Shown here piece by piece: positions 1 through 4,348 of a DNA stretch of 11,215 nt. The stretch is taken from contig PJAB01001968.1 in assembly GCA_002887195.1 (NCBI GenBank), positions 1-11,215 on the forward strand, written 5' to 3'. The position numbers and the translations under genes are program-made. The notes beneath the pieces were generated by a model. That model was given only the letters and a program-made list of their open reading frames with translations, searched no databases and was not told the DNA's origin. The stretch comes from Chrysochromulina parva. Taxonomy: Eukaryota; Haptophyta; Prymnesiales; Chrysochromulinaceae. Each line of letters opens with the position of its first letter. Position 1 is the first letter of the stretch.

Positions 1-427
1 CCGGATCTGCCAACGCCCACTCAATTGCCGTCGTCGATGACGTCGGAGGGACGCTGGGATCGTCCAGCAGCACCTGGTCGGCGTTGTTCGCCTCGCCGAT
101 CCAAAGAATGGGTACCTCTGGGAGCGGAACGCCCGGGATGGCCATGAATACCTGCGAGCGTGTTCGCGCAAACAGGCATGAGAGTGGGAGAGTCCTTTTG
201 TGGCCCTTGCACATACGCACCATGCTAGATGTCGACGGCACGACTCCTGCTGTCTTTGACTTAGAGTTTGGGAAAAAGACGCCAGGCACCGTCACGTAGT
301 CCGACGCGTTGCCGGCCGCCGCAGCAGACGGGACAAGCGCAGCGAACATCATCATGGTTGTGTGTGTGAAGAACATCAGAGGTTGCAAAGAGCTCGGACG
401 GCGCCGCTCCGCAGCAGGACCCGACAT
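1..427 (-). CDS. Partial secreted or membrane-anchored protein, unknown function (runs off left edge)
   Basis: An open minus-strand frame starts at ATG 427 (alternative ATGs at 376 and 355) and stays open to base 1, so the gene is truncated by the window. The N-terminus holds a Met/Phe/Ala-rich hydrophobic stretch (MMMFAALVPSAAAA) after a basic segment, as in a signal peptide or signal anchor. The frame continues through PGVFFPNS and, nearer the edge, IPGVPLPEVPILWIGEANN. A candidate 69-nt intron (220..152) has a GTGCGT donor and a CGCAG acceptor, both in phase 0; removing it deletes a basic Cys-containing insert and keeps the frame, so splicing cannot be decided here. I recognise no family. 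It is divergent from the Cys-rich gene at 602, so the two probably share a promoter region. The coding call rests on the open frame and the hydrophobic start only. Confidence 0.5.
   Translation of the reverse strand, partial: MSGPAAERRRPSSLQPLMFFTHTTMMMFAALVPSAAAAGNASDYVTVPGVFFPNSKSKTAGVVPSTSSMVRMCKGHKRTLPLSCLFARTRSQVFMAIPGVPLPEVPILWIGEANNADQVLLDDPSVPPTSSTTAIEWALADP
152..220 (-). other. Possible short in-frame intron in the left-edge gene
   Basis: On the minus strand the segment begins GTGCGTATG and ends CGCTCGCAG. Both borders are in phase 0 and the length is 69 nt, so spliced and unspliced products are both open. The encoded insert (RMCKGHKRTLPL and following residues) is basic and unlike the Pro/Val-rich flanks, which favours an intron. 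Confidence 0.4.
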
Positions 428-601
428 TGAAGACGACGAAATTCCTGATTTGACAACACGTCCTGATAGATGCCCCTCTTCACCTACATTGTACCTCGCC
501 TCATTTATTCCTGTCGAGACGAAGTGCGGGAATCTCCGTCGGCGGGCCGTCGGAGGCTCCGACAACTTCTCGTCGCGGTCTCCGCTCCCAGGGTCGTTGT
601 T
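428..601. promoter_or_regulatory. Divergent intergenic region between left-edge gene and Cys-rich gene
   Basis: This 174-bp gap lies between two head-to-head starts (ATG 427 minus, ATG 602 plus). The plus-strand frame is open back to an upstream ATG at 470, so part of it could be coding if that start is used. I see no TATA box or other recognised element. The promoter role is inferred from geometry alone. Confidence 0.3.
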
Positions 602-1423
602 ATGCTGCCTCTCTCCCCCTTTTTCTTCGCGGTGCCCATGTTGCACAGCGCGGTGCCCAATGTCACGCTGTGCAACTATACAATCCACGTGCAAAAGGGC
701 TGCAGTCCCTCGCGCGACTGGATTCTCACCGCACGCCACGTCCCAGACAACACCCTGACGGTGGCGAACTTCGGGATGATGTGTGTCGACGAAACCACCT
801 GCGCGAGCAAGGCCATGTCCGCCGATGCGGCGGCGGAGGTGTGCGCAGCGGCAAAACTCTGCGCGGGCCAAGGAGGAGCCCGTGTCATCAATGCCCAGAG
901 CGGCTACGCGCTCGCCGATGGGCAAGACTGTTGCGTCGAGGGCGAGGTCAGCCTGCAAGGTTCCCAGATGGCCAACTGCACCCCCAGCCCGCCACTGTAC
1001 ATGTGCATCGAGGAGACCGGATGCTCGTACTGCCCGCACCCGCTCTACTGCCCCTACGCGGTCCCCAAGGAACAGTGTGAAGACACCTGCAACCCCACTT
1101 ACCTCTGCGTAGACGGCTCCTGCCAGCCGTGCCCAGACCCGTACAACTGCCCGGGTGCAGTGTCCCTCTCAAAGTGCAACTCGATGTGCAGCGCGCCGAC
1201 CCCGCTGTTCCAGTGCATCGATGACGGCTGCCATCAATGCGCCGACCCTTCCAATTGCCCGAACTCGACCACCTTCCAGAGCTGCAACTCGACCTGCGCC
1301 TACTCGCAGCCGTGGTACCAGTGCGTCATCGACGTGGGGTGCGTGAAGTGCAAGGACCCGATCTCATGCCCCAACGCAACTTCTCACCAATCGTGCCTCA
1401 CCAAGTACGACAAGGGCTGCTGA
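602..1423 (+). CDS. Secreted cysteine-rich protein with four tandem 6-Cys repeats
   Basis: The product is 273 aa from ATG 602. This start is preferred over the in-frame ATG at 470 because it places a hydrophobic signal peptide (MLPLSPFFFAVPML) at the N-terminus; the 470 start adds 44 mostly basic residues. An N-terminal Cys-containing region (about residues 20-130, with an NVT glycosylation site) is followed by four tandem repeats of about 33 aa, starting near PPLYMC, NPTYLC, TPLFQC and QPWYQC. Each follows roughly C-x(4-6)-C-x2-C-x5-CP-x(7)-C-x3-C, giving six cysteines per repeat; the last ends with a longer C-x6-C spacing just before the stop. NST and NAT sequons occur. The even Cys count and signal peptide suggest a disulfide-rich extracellular or cell-surface protein. 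I do not recognise a named family and assign no ligand. The stop codon lies inside a 68-bp tandem duplication. Confidence 0.8.
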   Translation: MLPLSPFFFAVPMLHSAVPNVTLCNYTIHVQKGCSPSRDWILTARHVPDNTLTVANFGMMCVDETTCASKAMSADAAAEVCAAAKLCAGQGGARVINAQSGYALADGQDCCVEGEVSLQGSQMANCTPSPPLYMCIEETGCSYCPHPLYCPYAVPKEQCEDTCNPTYLCVDGSCQPCPDPYNCPGAVSLSKCNSMCSAPTPLFQCIDDGCHQCADPSNCPNSTTFQSCNSTCAYSQPWYQCVIDVGCVKCKDPISCPNATSHQSCLTKYDKGC

Positions 1424-1512
1424 GGTCGATCGGAGCACAGGTACCAACTTCTCACCAATCGTGGCTCACCAAGTACGACAAGGGCTGCTGAGGTCGATCG
1501 GAGCACAGGTAC
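1377..1512. repeat. 68-bp tandem duplication across the stop codon of the Cys-rich gene
   Basis: Bases 1377-1444 are repeated at 1445-1512 with a single difference (C1396 versus G1464). The first copy holds the last codons (SHQSCLTKYDKGC) and the TGA stop at 1421-1423 plus 21 bases of 3' flank. The second copy carries the same codons, with TGC changed to TGG, and lies downstream of the stop. The near identity implies a recent event. Confidence 0.95.
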
Positions 1513-1600
1513 CCGCTCGCCACGGCGCTCCTTCCAAGGAACCCGCTCGCCACGGCGCTCCGTCCAAGGTACCCGCTCGCCACGGCGCTCCGACCGAGAT
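1511..1600. repeat. Three tandem 30-bp units downstream of the Cys-rich gene
   Basis: Three consecutive 30-bp units start at 1511, 1541 and 1571. They share the first 20 bases (ACCCGCTCGCCACGGCGCTC) and diverge only in the last third. The array abuts the end of the 68-bp duplication directly. It lies in the presumed 3' untranslated or intergenic region. Confidence 0.95.
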
Positions 1601-1868
1601 ACATGTAGAAACCGGGGCCGCGCTCGTAAGCGTGGCTCCACTCCGTGGGCTCGCTGAGCCCTGCATGCGCTTTCGATCCATACGGTTCTCTGGTCTCACA
1701 AGTGCGCGAGGTGGACTCTAGACAGAGGCGGCACAGAGGGGCAGCGCCCTCAGCGCGCCAACCCTGCTCAAGGGGGAGCCTCGGGGGGCATTTGACTGTA
1801 CGCTGCTTATGACTTCTGACTGAAGTTGCGTTGCGCCGAGGACCGAGATAGGTGTGTTGGTGTGTGAA
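1601..1868. other. Spacer before the EF-hand-like gene
   Basis: Apart from the two repeats listed, the 445-bp gap between the Cys-rich gene and ATG 1869 shows no gene I can support. The frame of the next gene is open back to a TGA at 1821-1823, with only non-ATG codons before 1869, so this stretch is probably 5' flank or untranslated leader. Confidence 0.4.
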
Positions 1869-2612
1869 ATGTCCCGAAATTCCACCCCTTCAGATTCCAC
1901 ACCTCCTCGGACGTTGAAAAACCCGAGCGCGATCCGACTAACTTTTGGGATCGCCCGTCCGCCCACTCGCGACCGCCCCGACAATCCCATGGTGCTGACT
2001 CCGAAGAACCAGCGCCAGCCGCAGTGGAGAGAGCCCGCGTACTGGAAGAGTACCGAGCAGCGCGGCATGAGCCCGCGGACGGAGGGGTTCTCCGAAAACG
2101 GCTACATCATGCCGGGCACATGCCCTGCGCCAATGTACTCCGACCCCAATGGGCGTAATGTGATCTCTATGCCCGGTTCGGTGGCTGGCATGACCGCCAA
2201 GTCCAACATGGACGCGCAGTGGGCGGATGCGTCCATCTGGTGGCGGATGGCCGTCATCATCCGCATGCGCCGGCTCGACCTCATCGAGATCATGCACGGC
2301 TTTGATCCGAAGGACTGCAACAAGTTTGAGCAGACGGTCTTCCAGCGCGCGCTGGCGGACTGCTTCGGCAACCAGTGGGGCGAGCTCGGCATGACGGCTG
2401 CAGAGTACGAGGAGATCACCGCCCCGTACCTGACCGGCCCGCCCTCGGCGCCCGGCCAGCCTCCACCAATGATCGGCTATCGCCGCTTTGCATGCGACCT
2501 GATGAAGATTGCGGAGGAGCAGATCAGTGATCAGGACACGAAGATCGCGATGGCGATGCGAGGCAAGGCAACCGTCACGCCGCTCAATCAAAAGGTCGCG
2601 CCGCGCCGATAA
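1869..2612 (+). CDS. EF-hand-like protein, uncharacterised
   Basis: The product is 247 aa from ATG 1869, or 207 aa from ATG 1989. The second start has the stronger context (CCCATGG), and the 40 residues before it are Ser/Thr/Pro-rich. The middle has a Trp/Tyr/Pro-rich segment (QWREPAYWK, then GYIMPGTCPAP). The C-terminal half has a helix-loop-helix arrangement resembling a degenerate EF-hand pair: MRRLDLIEIMHGFDP, then VFQRALADCF, then MTAAEYEEITAPYL and YRRFACDLMKIAEEQ. This order is known from EF-hand proteins of algae and ciliated protists (FDP...F..AL, an eyeeit-like helix, Y..F...L). The calcium-loop acidic residues are poorly kept, so calcium binding is doubtful. It is single-exon as read. 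A regulatory or axonemal role would be inference only. Confidence 0.75.
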   Translation: MSRNSTPSDSTPPRTLKNPSAIRLTFGIARPPTRDRPDNPMVLTPKNQRQPQWREPAYWKSTEQRGMSPRTEGFSENGYIMPGTCPAPMYSDPNGRNVISMPGSVAGMTAKSNMDAQWADASIWWRMAVIIRMRRLDLIEIMHGFDPKDCNKFEQTVFQRALADCFGNQWGELGMTAAEYEEITAPYLTGPPSAPGQPPPMIGYRRFACDLMKIAEEQISDQDTKIAMAMRGKATVTPLNQKVAPRR

Positions 2613-2955
2613 GCTCCGCGACGGGAGACTGAGCGCCACGGCAACAGGATATGGTTAGAGCAGCACCTCTCTGCGAACACGGTCGATGTACGCGCGGTTT
2701 AGCTCATGGGAGGTGTCGTCGATTCGGTGATTGTTAGATCCACGGCGGCGAATTAGCTTCGTGTTTTGCTGCGTATCGAGAAATGTATCAAGTAATCAAT
2801 GTGAATGTCGGGTCGGGGCGAGTGCTTTAAGGGGTAGTGCTACAACGCAGCTACGCTACAACGTAAAGAATAATTATAATAATTAATAATTATGCGTAAT
2901 CGAGTAATCACATGTTTCGATAGGACTACAACACGTCTTCCGTTATCATATCACA
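2613..2955. other. AT-rich part of convergent intergenic region
   Basis: This follows the EF-hand-like stop and contains no gene I can support. It includes a markedly AT-rich run at about 2866-2892 made of AATTATAATAATTAATAATT-type sequence, unusual beside the GC-rich flanks. It probably contains the 3' end of the EF-hand-like transcript. Confidence 0.5.
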
Positions 2956-3406
2956 TATTTCATCGATGCCGGTTCGTGGCGGCCTACCGTGGTCGAACGC
3001 GAAACCGGTACGCGCGCGGATCTCGCGCCGATGGCGGGGCCGCGCAGACCGCGGTCGAATCGCGGGGAGATCGATTGATATGCGTCGCGTTGCGGTTGCC
3101 GTTCGCGATCTTCTCCCAGCGTGTGTACCAGTACGCCACGCGGTTGCTGCCCGGAGCCCGCGCGCCGCGCGGCACGCCGCGCGGTGGCGCGTCGTCGGGT
3201 TTTCAAGCCGAGCAGTGGCCGCGGACGCCCGGTCGGACTGGAGCAGGTCGAGGTGCCGCCCCCTGAGCCGAGACCAGCATGAGACCAGCAGCAGCCACCG
3301 GGATCGCGACCGTGTCCCCCGTATCACAGCCACCGACGACAGCGCTTACGACAGCGCCCGACCGCCGCTCTCGCTAAGGGGGTGTCCACAACGGCGTAGA
3401 GAAGAT
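2956..3406. other. GC- and CpG-rich island with long overlapping open frames, no assigned gene
   Basis: Several frames on both strands are open together, as expected from high GC. One minus-strand frame (3175..2984, GTG start) reads protein-like (GSNRVAYWYTRWEK, then IANGNRNATHIN) and another reads GFAFDHGRPPRTGIDEIC, but neither has a supported ATG start or a family I recognise. The base composition differs sharply from the AT-rich stretch to its left. It could be an unrecognised exon, a gene remnant or simple GC-rich spacer. Confidence 0.35.
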
Positions 3407-3456
3407 GCTTGGTGTACGGCTGATCGTTCTAACGCTTGGTGTACGGCTGATCGTTC
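3407..3456. repeat. 27-bp-period tandem duplication over the stop codon of the small beta-barrel gene
   Basis: The same 23 bases (starting GCTTGGTGTACGGCTG) occur at 3407-3429 and 3434-3456, giving a 27-bp period. On the coding (minus) strand the first copy encodes the final NDQPYTK; the TAG stop (3431-3429) lies at the junction, and the second copy repeats the same codons after the stop. Confidence 0.95.
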
Positions 3457-3728
3457 ACCAAAAGTGTGCCACCTTCCAACTGCAGGGTGGTCGCCACCCT
3501 CATCCACCCCAGCTCCACGTTGATCGCGCCGTCGACGATTTGCGCGTCGATCGGCTCGGGGGACTCGGAGCGCGTCAGGAGTCCGCCGTTGGGGTCGGGG
3601 CGGCTGACCTCGCGGACGTATTCGCCCGTGACCCGGTCGCCCTGCTGCACCAGCGTGAAGCGGTTCGTGTAGGACGCCGTGTCTTGCGGAATGCTGCCCG
3701 ATTCTTCCCACGTCCCCGTGAACGACAT
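3429..3728 (-). CDS. Small beta-rich, possibly calycin/lipocalin-like protein
   Basis: The product is 99 aa from ATG 3728 (frame is open upstream to 3881 but only from a TTG). It opens with SFTGTWEESGSI and continues with RFTLVQQGDRVTGEYV, INVELGWMRV and LEGGTLLVNDQPY. The G-T-W start followed by alternating beta strands and QQGDRVTGEY is a pattern seen in small beta-barrel (calycin-like) proteins; I cannot name the family and no ligand is evident. There is no signal peptide, so a cytosolic location is likely. It is transcribed convergently with the EF-hand-like gene. The terminal codons and stop are tandemly duplicated, so the protein may formerly have ended differently. Confidence 0.6.
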   Translation of the reverse strand: MSFTGTWEESGSIPQDTASYTNRFTLVQQGDRVTGEYVREVSRPDPNGGLLTRSESPEPIDAQIVDGAINVELGWMRVATTLQLEGGTLLVNDQPYTKR

Positions 3729-4333
3729 CGCGGCCAACGGTGAAGCGATGATGAGTCTTCTCCCGAAGTGGGTCCTTGGAAAGTGCGAAAGCGTCGCACC
3801 TCCCAGCCCTTGGTCGCACGACGATCCTTTTGGACCCCGCGCGAAAGCCGACACCGCGCCGTCACGGGCACGCCCCCACAAATGAGGAGCAATGCAATTT
3901 TTTCTCAGAGGTCCTCAACTCAGAGCAGCTGTGAGTTGCGACTCTCACAGCTCGAACTTGTGACATTAAACTATCTTCTCGTATCTCGAACTGCGCATAG
4001 GTTCGGTTTTACGTTCTCACACAGCAAGCTGCTCAATGTAGCTGCTACAACTGTTGCGAAGAGCTGCGTGATAAAACCTCGAAAATTTTCACATAAAAGC
4101 TACCCCCACCCTATGACAGCACTTCAAGTCAAACACGCGACTCGACATGCGACGCAAAACTATATACGCCGATGCCCGTGTACGCCCATGCCGCGCCGTC
4201 CGCTGGCGCTGCGCGCAGACGTCCCGCGCTCCGCGCGGCGCGGCACGGTTCCGAGGTTGTAGGTTCAGGAGATGTGGGCCCGGCATTAACGAGAGTGCAA
4301 AAAGTACTATACTAAAGGTTAAAGGTAACCGGT
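3729..4333. other. Intergenic region between small beta-barrel gene and SH3-MORN gene
   Basis: Both flanking genes are on the minus strand, so this holds the 5' flank of the small gene and the 3' flank of the SH3-MORN gene. The frame at 3729-3881 is open but lacks an ATG. The centre (about 3890-4140) is AT-richer. A GC-rich palindromic run (around 4205-4245) occurs but I find no gene. Confidence 0.4.
3927..3952. other. Perfect 9-bp inverted repeat (hairpin)
   Basis: AGCTGTGAG at 3927-3935 is complementary to CTCACAGCT at 3944-3952 with an 8-base loop. It lies about 200 bp upstream of the ATG of the small beta-barrel gene. There is no T-run or other context that would assign a function. Confidence 0.6.
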
Positions 4334-4348
4334 TCAAGGTTCAAGGTG
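4316..4348. repeat. Degenerate 7-bp tandem repeat at the stop codon of the SH3-MORN gene
   Basis: On the minus strand the units read CCTTGAA, CCTTGAA, CCGGTTA, CCTTTAA, CCTTTAG. The TGA stop at 4336-4334 falls in the second CCTTGAA, so a 7-bp duplication directly sets the C-terminus (HLEP). Confidence 0.75.

Noticed and set aside
4316..4348. Telomere-like repeat
   Set aside because: The 7-bp units (CCTTGAA/CCTTTAA) are too few and too degenerate, and they lie inside a gene end rather than at a chromosome end.
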